DNA of 37,674 bases, taken from positions 128,218 through 165,891 of the forward strand of contig FR882088.1 of assembly GCA_000434915.1 (NCBI GenBank), read 5' to 3'. Positions 24,476-33,157 of the stretch are shown here, one piece after another. Within the stretch, counting starts at the first letter, position 1, and the number at the start of each line of letters is the position of its first letter. This DNA is from Ruminococcus sp. CAG:563 (GTDB taxonomy: Bacteria > Bacillota > Clostridia > Oscillospirales > Acutalibacteraceae). The notes under the pieces are model-generated. The model made no database searches. It saw only the letters and a program-made list of their open reading frames with translations, and was not told the DNA's origin. The translations under genes were made by a program, and so were the position numbers.

Positions 24476-26590
24476 ATGTCCAAACTGGTAATAGTGGAGT
24501 CACCCACAAAGGTTAAAACAGTAAAAAAATATCTCGGTCAAGGCTATAACGTAACCGCTTCAATGGGTCATGTTCGTGACCTGCCGGCGGCCAAGCTTAG
24601 CGTTGACATTAAGAATGACTTTGCCCCGAAATATGCTGTTATCAAGGGCAAGGAGAAGCTCGTTAAGGAGCTTAAAAGCATGGTTGCCGAGTCCGACGGT
24701 GTTTATCTCGCAACCGACCCCGACCGCGAAGGAGAAGCTATCTCATGGCATCTTGCCACCTTGCTCGGTCTTGACATGAACGCGGCAAACAGAATTACTT
24801 TTAATGAGATCACCAAAACGGGTATCGAGAACGGAATGAAAAATCCCCGTTCGATCGACATGAACCTTGTAAACGCTCAGCAGGCAAGAAGAATTCTTGA
24901 CCGTCTTGTAGGTTATAAGCTCAGCCCGTTTATTTCGCAGAAAATTCGCCGCGGTCTTTCGGCCGGCCGTGTTCAGTCCGTGGCCGTAAGGCTCATAGTT
25001 GACCGTGAGAACGAGATAAGAGCTTTCGTTCCCGAGGAATACTGGACGCTCGACGCAAAGTTCACCGCTCCGAGCAGAAAGACTTTTTCCGCAAGCTTCT
25101 ACGGCGACGAGACAGGTAAGGTCAAGATTACAAACAAGGAACAGGCGGACGCATATCTCGCAAGACTTGATAATGCAAAGTACAGCGTTACTTCCGTTAA
25201 GAAGGGCACAAGAAAGAAAAATCCCGCTCCGCCGTTCATCACCTCAACCCTCCAGCAGGAGGCGTCACGCCGTATGGGCTTCCAGGCACAGCGTACAATG
25301 CGTGCCGCTCAGGAGCTTTACGAGGGCGTTGACATTGCAGGAATAGGAACAACCGGTCTTATCACATACATGAGAACCGATTCTCTGAGGATTTCCGAAG
25401 AGGCAAGAGCTGCCGCAAACAGCTTTATTCTCGAAACCTACGGCGAGAAATATCTCCCGGAAAAGCCGAGATATTTTAAATCCAGAAGCAACGCTCAGGA
25501 CGGTCACGAGGCTATCAGACCGACCAATCCGGCACTCACTCCCGACAGAGTCAGAGGCAGTCTTACTTCAGACCAGTATAAGCTCTACACGCTCATTTGG
25601 AAGCGCTTTGTTGCAAGCCTGATGGCGACCTGCATTCAGAATACAGTTAAGGCGGAAATTGACGCCGTAACGGAGGGCATTGACGGTTATTGCCGCTTCA
25701 CAGCCGCAGGCTACAGCATTAAATTCGACGGATTTACGGTTCTCTATGAGGAGAGCACGGACAATGAGGATGCCGAAGCAGAGGGCAAGCTCCCCGAGCT
25801 TAACACGGGAGATAAACTCAAGCTCAAGGATTTAAAGGGCAATCAGCATTTCACTCAGCCGCCAGCGAGATACACCGAAGCTTCTCTCATCAAAGCCCTT
25901 GAAGAGAACGGAATCGGACGTCCGAGCACATACGCAACTATCATCACAACGATAGTTAAGCGTGAATATGTAAAGCGTCAGCAGAAGCAGCTCTATCCTA
26001 CGGAGCTGGGCGAAGCGATAACGAAGCTTCTTAAGGAGAAGTTTTCAAAGATAGTTAATACAAAGTTTACTGCAGGCATGGAGACCAAGCTTGACGAGGT
26101 CGGCGAGGGTAAGGAAGATTATATTGCCATGCTCCACGAATTCTATGATGAATTCGATAAGAACCTGCAAAAGGTTAAGACAGAGATGAAGGACGTCAAG
26201 ATTCAGCTTGACGAGGACGTTACGGATATCCCGTGCGAGAAGTGCGGCAGAATGATGGTTATCAAGGTCGGCCGTTACGGCAAATTCCTTGCTTGTCCCG
26301 GATATCCCGAGTGCAAAAACGCAAAGCCGCTTGTCACAAAGACCGATGCAAAATGTCCCAAGTGCGGCGGTGAGGTGATTGAAAGAAAGTCAAAGAGGGG
26401 ATTCCCATTCTTCGGCTGCTCAAATTGGCCCGAGTGCGACTTTATGACATGGGATAAGCCGACCGGCGAAACCTGCCCGAAGTGCGGCAAGTCGCTCTTT
26501 AAGCGAAGAGGCGGACTGATAGTTTGCCTTGACGAGAACTGCGGCTATGAGCGCAAGGCAGAAAGAAAAAGCAAGAAAAAGGAAGATTAA
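24476..26590 (+). CDS. topA: DNA topoisomerase I (type IA)
   Basis: The 704-aa enzyme relaxes negative supercoils by cutting one strand. The Toprim domain is at the N-terminus (LVIVESPTKVKTVKKYL, then ATDPDREGEAISWHL with the DxDxxGE-type metal site). The catalytic tyrosine is Y298 in GLITYMRTDS, and GRPSTYATIITTI follows in domain III. Three C4 zinc ribbons end the protein (CEKCGRMM, CPKCGGEV and CPKCGKSL, each with a second cysteine pair), as usual for Firmicute TopA. The gene is 12 nt after dprA and 3 nt before trmFO, clearly one operon. Its ribosome site (AGGAT) is modest. Confidence 0.97.
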   Translation: MSKLVIVESPTKVKTVKKYLGQGYNVTASMGHVRDLPAAKLSVDIKNDFAPKYAVIKGKEKLVKELKSMVAESDGVYLATDPDREGEAISWHLATLLGLDMNAANRITFNEITKTGIENGMKNPRSIDMNLVNAQQARRILDRLVGYKLSPFISQKIRRGLSAGRVQSVAVRLIVDRENEIRAFVPEEYWTLDAKFTAPSRKTFSASFYGDETGKVKITNKEQADAYLARLDNAKYSVTSVKKGTRKKNPAPPFITSTLQQEASRRMGFQAQRTMRAAQELYEGVDIAGIGTTGLITYMRTDSLRISEEARAAANSFILETYGEKYLPEKPRYFKSRSNAQDGHEAIRPTNPALTPDRVRGSLTSDQYKLYTLIWKRFVASLMATCIQNTVKAEIDAVTEGIDGYCRFTAAGYSIKFDGFTVLYEESTDNEDAEAEGKLPELNTGDKLKLKDLKGNQHFTQPPARYTEASLIKALEENGIGRPSTYATIITTIVKREYVKRQQKQLYPTELGEAITKLLKEKFSKIVNTKFTAGMETKLDEVGEGKEDYIAMLHEFYDEFDKNLQKVKTEMKDVKIQLDEDVTDIPCEKCGRMMVIKVGRYGKFLACPGYPECKNAKPLVTKTDAKCPKCGGEVIERKSKRGFPFFGCSNWPECDFMTWDKPTGETCPKCGKSLFKRRGGLIVCLDENCGYERKAERKSKKKED

Positions 26591-26593
26591 TAA

Positions 26594-27904
26594 ATGAACA
26601 GAGTTCTTGTTATAGGCGGAGGTTTGGCAGGCGTTGAGGCTGCGTGGGCACTCGCAAACAGGGGCGTTCCTATCACAATAGCCGAAATGAAGCCGAAAAA
26701 GCATTCTCCGGCTCACAAAACCGATATGCTTGCGGAACTTGTCTGTTCCAATTCGCTCAAAGCCCGGCGTGTCGGCTCGGCGGCCGGTCTGCTCAAGGCC
26801 GAAATGGAAAGGCTCGGTTCAATCTGCGTTGAATGTGCTAAAAAGTGCAGCGTTCCGGCAGGCGGCGCGCTTGCTGTTGACCGTGATGAATTTTCCCGCA
26901 TGATAACGGAAAAAATAAAGTCACATCCGCTCATTGAGCTTGAATGCCGTGAGGTTACGGAGATCCCGGAGGGCAATGTTATCATTGCCGCAGGTCCGCT
27001 CGCTTCCGATTCTCTTGCCGATAAAATCAAAGAGCTTTGCGGCGGCTCGCTCAGTTTCTTTGATGCGGCGGCTCCGATAGTTACGGACGAGAGCATTGAC
27101 AAATCATGTGCTTTCGCTCAGTCAAGATATGACCGTGGCGGCGATGATGATTACCTCAACTGCCCGATGAATAAGGAAGAATACGAGAGCTTTTATAACG
27201 AGCTTGTCAATGCGGAGTCGGCGGAGCTTCATTCCTTTGATAAGAAAAAGGGTGTTTATGAGGGATGTATGCCGATTGAGGTTATGGCATCGAGAGGTGC
27301 GGACACAATGCGTTTCGGCCCGTTGAAGCCCGTAGGATTGAGAGACCCGAGAACAGGCCATCGCCCATGGGCGGTTTTACAGCTTCGCCGTGAGGATTCA
27401 AGCGGCACGATGTATAACCTTGTCGGATTTCAGACTAATCTCAAATTCGGCGAACAGAAGAGAGTATTCTCGATGATTCCTGCACTGAAAAATGCGGAAT
27501 TTGTTCGCTATGGTGTGATGCACAGGAACACATTTATTGATTCCCCGAGACATCTGAACAGTGATTTTTCATTCAGAGGACGAGACGGTCTGTACTTTGC
27601 AGGTCAGATTACGGGTGTTGAGGGCTATATGGAGTCTGCGTCGTCGGGAATTCTTGCCGGAATAAATATGGCAAACAGACTTGCGGGCAAAGCACCGCTT
27701 GAGCTTCCGGATTTCACTATGATGGGGGCACTTTCAAAATATATAAGCAACGAGAGCGTGACGGATTTTCAGCCGATGGGTGCAAATTTCGGAATTCTGC
27801 CGCCGCTCGATGAAAAGATAAGAGATAAAAAATTAAGATACGAAGCTCTTGCAAAGAGAAGTCTTGATTTTTTCAATGAAAGGTTCGGTGAAGATGAAAC
27901 CTGA
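26594..27904 (+). CDS. trmFO: Methylenetetrahydrofolate-tRNA-(uracil-54-C5)-methyltransferase
   Basis: The 436-aa FAD enzyme makes ribothymidine at position 54 of tRNA using methylene-tetrahydrofolate, as in most Firmicutes, in place of SAM-dependent TrmA. The FAD-binding start is VLVIGGGLAGVEAAWALA. FGPLKPVGLRDPRTG, YNLVGFQTNLKFGEQKRVF and YFAGQITGVEGYMESASSGILAG are the TrmFO signatures. It starts 3 nt after topA with AAGGAAG inside the topA end, and its 3' end overlaps rnc by 11 nt. dprA-topA-trmFO is a frequent order in this phylum. Confidence 0.96.
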   Translation: MNRVLVIGGGLAGVEAAWALANRGVPITIAEMKPKKHSPAHKTDMLAELVCSNSLKARRVGSAAGLLKAEMERLGSICVECAKKCSVPAGGALAVDRDEFSRMITEKIKSHPLIELECREVTEIPEGNVIIAAGPLASDSLADKIKELCGGSLSFFDAAAPIVTDESIDKSCAFAQSRYDRGGDDDYLNCPMNKEEYESFYNELVNAESAELHSFDKKKGVYEGCMPIEVMASRGADTMRFGPLKPVGLRDPRTGHRPWAVLQLRREDSSGTMYNLVGFQTNLKFGEQKRVFSMIPALKNAEFVRYGVMHRNTFIDSPRHLNSDFSFRGRDGLYFAGQITGVEGYMESASSGILAGINMANRLAGKAPLELPDFTMMGALSKYISNESVTDFQPMGANFGILPPLDEKIRDKKLRYEALAKRSLDFFNERFGEDET

Positions 27905-28577
27905 TATAAAAGAGCTTCAGCAAAAGCTCGGATATGAATTTAAAGATGAATCGCTGTTGCTGCGTGCGCTTTCTCATTCATCATATTTTAATGAGAACCA
28001 CAGCACATGCGAAGGATCGAACGAACGCCTTGAATTTCTCGGCGATTCGGTTCTTGGATTTATAACGGCGGAAAACTTTTTTAAGAATTATACTGATTTT
28101 CCGGAGGGAGATTTAACAAAGCTCCGTGCAGCAATGGTCTGCGAAAAGTCGCTTGCATCATTTGCCCGTGAAATTCAGCTCGGCAAATACCTCATGCTCG
28201 GCAAGGGCGAGGTTGTAACGGGCGGCAGAGAGCGTCCGTCAATTCAGGCGGATGCATTTGAAGCTGTTATTGCCGCAATATATCTTGACGGCGGTATGGA
28301 CGAAGCGAGAAAATTTGTGCTCAAATATATTGATGAAGCTATCAGAAAGCATCGTTCGGTCAAGGACTACAAGACTATGCTTCAGGAGGTTGTTCAGCGC
28401 AACCCGGGCGAGATCGTTGAATACGTTCTTGCGGGCGAGAGCGGCCCCGACCACGATAAAAGATTTGAGGTTGAGGTTCATCTCAATTCAAATGTAATCG
28501 GCAGAGGCGTCGGCAAAAGCAAGAAACGAGCCGAGCAGGAGGCTGCAAGGGAAGCCTTGGAGCTTATGGGACTGTGA
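27894..28577 (+). CDS. rnc: Ribonuclease III
   Basis: The 227-aa double-strand-specific RNase matures rRNA and cuts structured RNAs. The catalytic signature NERLEFLGDSV is at 43-53, the second metal-binding acidic patch is in the DAFEAVIAAIYLDGG stretch, and a double-stranded RNA-binding domain ends the protein (about 155-227, with KKRAEQEAAREALE). The ATG at 27894 is chosen because residues MKPDIKELQQKLGYEF match family N-termini. Other in-frame ATGs at 27849 and 27876 lie further inside trmFO. The stop overlaps the next gene's GTG. rnc-radical SAM-smc is a usual clostridial order. Confidence 0.96.
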   Translation: MKPDIKELQQKLGYEFKDESLLLRALSHSSYFNENHSTCEGSNERLEFLGDSVLGFITAENFFKNYTDFPEGDLTKLRAAMVCEKSLASFAREIQLGKYLMLGKGEVVTGGRERPSIQADAFEAVIAAIYLDGGMDEARKFVLKYIDEAIRKHRSVKDYKTMLQEVVQRNPGEIVEYVLAGESGPDHDKRFEVEVHLNSNVIGRGVGKSKKRAEQEAAREALELMGL

Positions 28578-29581
28578 AGCATGTAAATGTGGGACTTTTT
28601 GTTCCGCACAATGGCTGTCCGCACCAATGTACGTTCTGCAATCAGCGTGCAATCTCGGGTCAAAGCAAGCAGGTGACGCCTGCTGACGTTGATGAAGCGG
28701 TCAAAATCGCAATGAACAATCCCGACAGCAAGGGCGGCGAAATTGCTTTTTTCGGCGGAAGCTTTACAGCAATCAACCGTGATATTATGGTCGGTCTTTT
28801 GAAAGCGGCTTACAAATACGTCGAAAACGGCAGCTTCAAAGGCATACGCTGTTCGACACGACCCGATGCGATTGATGATGAAATTTGTCGGATTTTGAAG
28901 TTCTACGGTGTCACGGCAGTTGAGCTTGGAGCACAGAGCATGAACGATGAAGTTCTGTTGCTCAATCACAGAGGCCACACCTCGCAGGACGTTATCAATG
29001 CGTCGAAAATGCTGAAAAGTTACGGCTTTGAGCTTGGTCTTCAAATGATGACGGGGCTTTACGGTTCAACGGATAAGGACAGTATTGACACGGCGAAGAA
29101 AATTATTGCACTGAAGCCGGCGACCGTTCGCATTTATCCGACCGTTGTGTTAGAAAACACCGAGCTTGCAACGCTTTATAAAAGCGGCAAATATCAGCCT
29201 GAAACGGTTGACTCGGCGGCTGAGCTTTGTGCAAAGCTGCTTTTGATGTTCGACGAAGCGGATATAACCGTTATCAGAACAGGACTTCATTCCGGCGGCG
29301 GTGTTGAAGGAGAATACATTGCCGGTGCATATCATCCGGCATTTAAGGAGCTTTGTGAGGGTAAAATCTACCTCAATAAGGTTATAGAATATATCAAAGA
29401 GAATCAAATTCCGCAGGGAAAAATCACTATTTATGTTGTTCCAGACGCAATTTCAAAAATGACGGGGCAGAAACGCTGCAATATCATTAAGCTCCGGGAA
29501 ATGGGTTACGACGCTAAAATTGCGGCAGACAGCAAAACAGGAAAGTATCAACTTTACATAATAAGGAACGAAGAATTATGA
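28574..29581 (+). CDS. Elp3-like radical SAM protein
   Basis: The 335-aa protein carries a radical SAM cluster motif C15-C19-C22 in NGCPHQCTFCNQ, followed by GGEIAFFGGSFTAI (SAM-binding glycines) and a C-terminal region like the Elp3-type Radical_SAM_C domain. It lacks the acetyltransferase domain of full Elp3. Small members next to rnc and smc are common in Clostridia, but their reaction is not established to my knowledge, and tRNA modification is a guess from Elp3. It starts at a GTG overlapping the rnc stop (GTGA) and ends by overlapping the smc ATG (ATGA), so the three genes are translationally coupled. Confidence 0.88.
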   Translation: MKHVNVGLFVPHNGCPHQCTFCNQRAISGQSKQVTPADVDEAVKIAMNNPDSKGGEIAFFGGSFTAINRDIMVGLLKAAYKYVENGSFKGIRCSTRPDAIDDEICRILKFYGVTAVELGAQSMNDEVLLLNHRGHTSQDVINASKMLKSYGFELGLQMMTGLYGSTDKDSIDTAKKIIALKPATVRIYPTVVLENTELATLYKSGKYQPETVDSAAELCAKLLLMFDEADITVIRTGLHSGGGVEGEYIAGAYHPAFKELCEGKIYLNKVIEYIKENQIPQGKITIYVVPDAISKMTGQKRCNIIKLREMGYDAKIAADSKTGKYQLYIIRNEEL

Positions 29582-32500
29582 GATTAAAAGCGCTCGAAAT
29601 GCAGGGCTTCAAGTCCTTCCCCGACAAAACGGTCTTTAATTTCAATCACGGAATGACGGCTGTTGTCGGTCCTAACGGCTCGGGTAAAAGTAACATTGCC
29701 GATGCCGTGCGCTGGGTTCTCGGTGAGCAATCGACGAAGAACCTGCGAGGCTCAAAAATGGAAGATGTCATCTTTGGCGGCACGAAGGTCAGAAAGCCTT
29801 TAGGTTTCGCCGAGGTTACTCTGCGCCTTGATAACACAGACAGAACTCTCAATAACGATAAGGACGAGGTTTCCGTAACACGCCGCTATTATCGCTCAGG
29901 CGAGAGCGAATATATGCTCAACGGTCAGATTGTCCGTCTGCGTGACGTTCATGAGCTTTTCATGGATACGGGTCTCGGCCGTGACGGTTACTCTCTCGTC
30001 AGTCAGGGCAGAATCGCCGATTTGATTTCTTCAAAGTCGGGTCAGCGACGTGATATGCTCGAGGAAGCGGCCGGAATTTCTCATTACAGATATCGCCGCA
30101 ACGACGCTAACAGGAAGCTTGATCAGGCGGAGGAAAACCTTGTTCGTCTGAGGGACATTCTCTCCGAGCTTGAAAGCCGTGTAGGTCCTCTTAAAACGCA
30201 GAGTGAAAAGGCACAGAAGTTCCTCGTCCTCGCAAAGGAAAAAAAGGAGCTTGAAATCGGACTTTGGCTTCACACAATTGACACCTCAAAGGTTAAATTG
30301 AGAGAGCAGGAGGACAAGCTTTCCATTGCCCAGGGTCAGTACGATTCGATTGAGGCTTCTCTCTCTCAGATTGAGAACGAGACCGAGGAAATAATTGCCA
30401 AGGGTCAGGAAATTACGGTTAAAATTGACAATATAAGAAACAATTCGACAAGCTATGAGGAAAAGGCCGTTCAGCTTGAGGGTCAGATATCCGTTGAGAA
30501 GAACACCATTCTTCACAATGAGCAGACAATCGAACGTATCAAGCGTGACATGAGTGACGCTTCGGACAGTGAAAATTCCCTTAAAAAAGAGGTTGAAGAA
30601 GCCGAAGCGGAAATCAACGAGCTTTTGGGTGAGATTGAAAAGAAGCGCAAGGAGCTTGACACTGCGGCGGCAAGCATAGCCGATACTAAGAACGAGACGG
30701 GCGAATTCTCGGACAGAATTGCCGAGCTTTCGCAGAAGATAACCGCTCTTACTCAGAAGGTCGGCGAAAAGAAAATTGAGGAAACCACTGCGAATTCATC
30801 TATTGATGAAATCAAAGGACGTGTCAGCAATATTGATGGCGTACTCTCAACGAGAAACGGTTACATAACCGAGCTTGAAGAAAAGCGTAACGCTTGTCAG
30901 GCTCAGCTCGATAAGCTAAACGACACGGCGACAGAGATTATGAATGCCGTTTCGGGATATAGTCTCCGAGTTCAGTCACGTCAGGAAAAGGCGGACAAGC
31001 TGAAATCGGCAATCGACGCAAGGGGTCTTGATATTCTCCAAAAGAAAGACAAGGTTCGTCTTTTGGATGACATGGAAAAGAACATGGAGGGCTATTCGGG
31101 TGCGGTTAAAGCTGTTGTCCGTGAGGCAAAGGGCGGCGCACTCAGAGGAATTCACGGCCCTCTCTCTCAGCTCATCAGCGTTGAGGATCGCTATGCCGTG
31201 GCGGTTGAAACTGCTCTCGGTGCGGCGATACAGAACATCGTAACCGACAGCGAAAATGACGCAAAGCGTGCCATTAACTTCCTTAAGGAGAAGAAAGGCG
31301 GACGTGCAACATTTTTGCCGCTGACATCCGTTAAGTCAAAGCCGTTTGCGGAAAAGGGTCTTGACGACTGTTACGGATTCGTAGATATGGCGGATAAACT
31401 GCTCGATTATGACAGCAAATATAATGAAATAATTCAGTCTCTTTTGGGCAGAACCGCTGTTGCCGAGGATCTCGACAGCGCAATTACCATGGCGAAGAAA
31501 TATTCATACAGATTTAAAATAGTTACTCTCGACGGTCAGGTTGTCAATGCCGGCGGCTCGATGACGGGCGGTTCGAGAGGACACAATGCGGGTATTCTCA
31601 GCCGAAGCAATGAGAAGGACAAGCTCAATTCACAGATTGCAAAGCTCGTTGACGAGCAGGAGCAGGATAACGAAGCATATAAAAAATTGAGCGTTGAGCT
31701 TTCGGCAGTTAAGGCTGATCTTGACGCTTCACAGGCTGATCTCAAGCGTACTCAGGAGGATGTTATTCGTAAGGAAAGCGAGCTTGCGCTTATTGAGGGT
31801 AAGCTTGACACGGCTAATGCGGCTCTCGAAGAACTGCGCCGTGAAAAGAAGTCGGCATCGCTGAGAATCAGCGATCTTGAAGCGATGAAAACGGAAGCTC
31901 AGACCGAGATTGACAAGCTCAATAAGGAAATGGGTTCATTGCAGGCCGACCTTGACGTTGTGACTCACGGCAGGGAGAAGCTGGAGGAGAAGAAAGAGGA
32001 GCTTGCACAGACCGAAGCGAGGATCAACCTTGATATTCTTGCTCTTGATAAGGACATTGAAGCTAAGAAAGAAGCCGTTGATCTTCTCAACCGTCGTATG
32101 GCAAGTCATGAGGGCAGGCTTGACGACCTCAACGATGAAATTGCTGTAATTGAAAACGCAAACAAAGAAATTGAAATAAAAATTCAGGAACTTTCAAAAC
32201 AGGCTAAGGAGCTTCACGAGCTTGGTGCAAGCGCAAAAAGCGACATTGAAACGCTCATTGCAGAGCGTACAAAGTGTGAAGCGAGAAGTGCCCAGCTTCG
32301 TTCGGAGGAGCGTTCAAAGTCAGCCGAGCGTGAAAAAATCAGCGGAGAGCTGGCTCGTCTTGAGGAGCGTAAGGCTCAGATGGAGCAGCAGCTTGAAAAT
32401 GCAATCAACAAGCTCTTTGACGAGTATCAGCTGACAAAATCCGAGGCTGAAGCACTTGAAATTGTGATTGAGGATTATCAGCAGGCACACAGAAGCTTGC

Positions 32501-33147
32501 AGGAAATCAAAGGTAAGATTCGTGCCCTCGGCAATGTAAACGTCGGCGCAATCGAGGAATATAAAGAGGTTTCCGAGCGTTACGAATTCATGAGTGCTCA
32601 GCTTGAGGATATCGAGAAATCGAGGGAAGAGCTGAACAGGCTCATTACAGAGCTGACGAGCAAAATGGCGGAGCAGTTCAAGGCTCAGTTTGTGCGTATC
32701 AACAGCTATTTCGGTGAAACCTTTGTCGAGCTTTTCGGCGGCGGTAAGGCGGAGCTTATTCTCGAAAATCCGAACGACGTGCTTGAATGCAACATTGAAA
32801 TCAAGGTTCAGCCGCCGGGCAAGAATGTTCAGAATATCGACCTGCTTTCGGGCGGCGAAAAGGGATTGGCGGCTATTGCACTTCTTTTCTCGATTCTCAA
32901 GGTTGCTCCGTCTCCGTTCTGTATTTTTGACGAGGTTGAAGCCGCACTTGATGATGTAAACGTTACCCGTTATGCACGCTATGTTCGCCGAATGACGACG
33001 AATACGCAGTTCATTCTTATCACACACAGAAGAGGCACTATGGAAGAAGCCGATGTCCTCTACGGCATCACGATGCAGGAGGAGGGCGTTTCAAAGATGC
33101 TCGAGCTTCAGACAGCTGATATGGCGAAGAAGCTTGGTATAAGCTAA
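29578..33147 (+). CDS. smc: Chromosome segregation protein SMC
   Basis: The 1189-aa ATPase forms the ring of the bacterial condensin with ScpA and ScpB. The N-terminal head has Walker A GPNGSGKS (31-38). Coiled coils span about 170-500 and 670-1010 around the hinge (about 505-665, with GAAIQNIV and NAGGSMTGGS). The C-terminal head has the ABC signature LLSGGEK (1089-1095) and Walker B CIFDEVEAALDD. The full length and all ATPase motifs are intact. The ATG overlaps the radical SAM stop. ftsY, the gene that most often follows smc in Firmicutes, is replaced here by a glycosidase gene 10 nt downstream. Confidence 0.98.
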   Translation: MRLKALEMQGFKSFPDKTVFNFNHGMTAVVGPNGSGKSNIADAVRWVLGEQSTKNLRGSKMEDVIFGGTKVRKPLGFAEVTLRLDNTDRTLNNDKDEVSVTRRYYRSGESEYMLNGQIVRLRDVHELFMDTGLGRDGYSLVSQGRIADLISSKSGQRRDMLEEAAGISHYRYRRNDANRKLDQAEENLVRLRDILSELESRVGPLKTQSEKAQKFLVLAKEKKELEIGLWLHTIDTSKVKLREQEDKLSIAQGQYDSIEASLSQIENETEEIIAKGQEITVKIDNIRNNSTSYEEKAVQLEGQISVEKNTILHNEQTIERIKRDMSDASDSENSLKKEVEEAEAEINELLGEIEKKRKELDTAAASIADTKNETGEFSDRIAELSQKITALTQKVGEKKIEETTANSSIDEIKGRVSNIDGVLSTRNGYITELEEKRNACQAQLDKLNDTATEIMNAVSGYSLRVQSRQEKADKLKSAIDARGLDILQKKDKVRLLDDMEKNMEGYSGAVKAVVREAKGGALRGIHGPLSQLISVEDRYAVAVETALGAAIQNIVTDSENDAKRAINFLKEKKGGRATFLPLTSVKSKPFAEKGLDDCYGFVDMADKLLDYDSKYNEIIQSLLGRTAVAEDLDSAITMAKKYSYRFKIVTLDGQVVNAGGSMTGGSRGHNAGILSRSNEKDKLNSQIAKLVDEQEQDNEAYKKLSVELSAVKADLDASQADLKRTQEDVIRKESELALIEGKLDTANAALEELRREKKSASLRISDLEAMKTEAQTEIDKLNKEMGSLQADLDVVTHGREKLEEKKEELAQTEARINLDILALDKDIEAKKEAVDLLNRRMASHEGRLDDLNDEIAVIENANKEIEIKIQELSKQAKELHELGASAKSDIETLIAERTKCEARSAQLRSEERSKSAEREKISGELARLEERKAQMEQQLENAINKLFDEYQLTKSEAEALEIVIEDYQQAHRSLQEIKGKIRALGNVNVGAIEEYKEVSERYEFMSAQLEDIEKSREELNRLITELTSKMAEQFKAQFVRINSYFGETFVELFGGGKAELILENPNDVLECNIEIKVQPPGKNVQNIDLLSGGEKGLAAIALLFSILKVAPSPFCIFDEVEAALDDVNVTRYARYVRRMTTNTQFILITHRRGTMEEADVLYGITMQEEGVSKMLELQTADMAKKLGIS

Positions 33148-33157
33148 GGAGCGGTTT

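Noticed and set aside
32320..33027. 235-codon minus-strand open frame
   Set aside because: It is fully antisense to the smc C-terminal head, which has intact ABC motifs.
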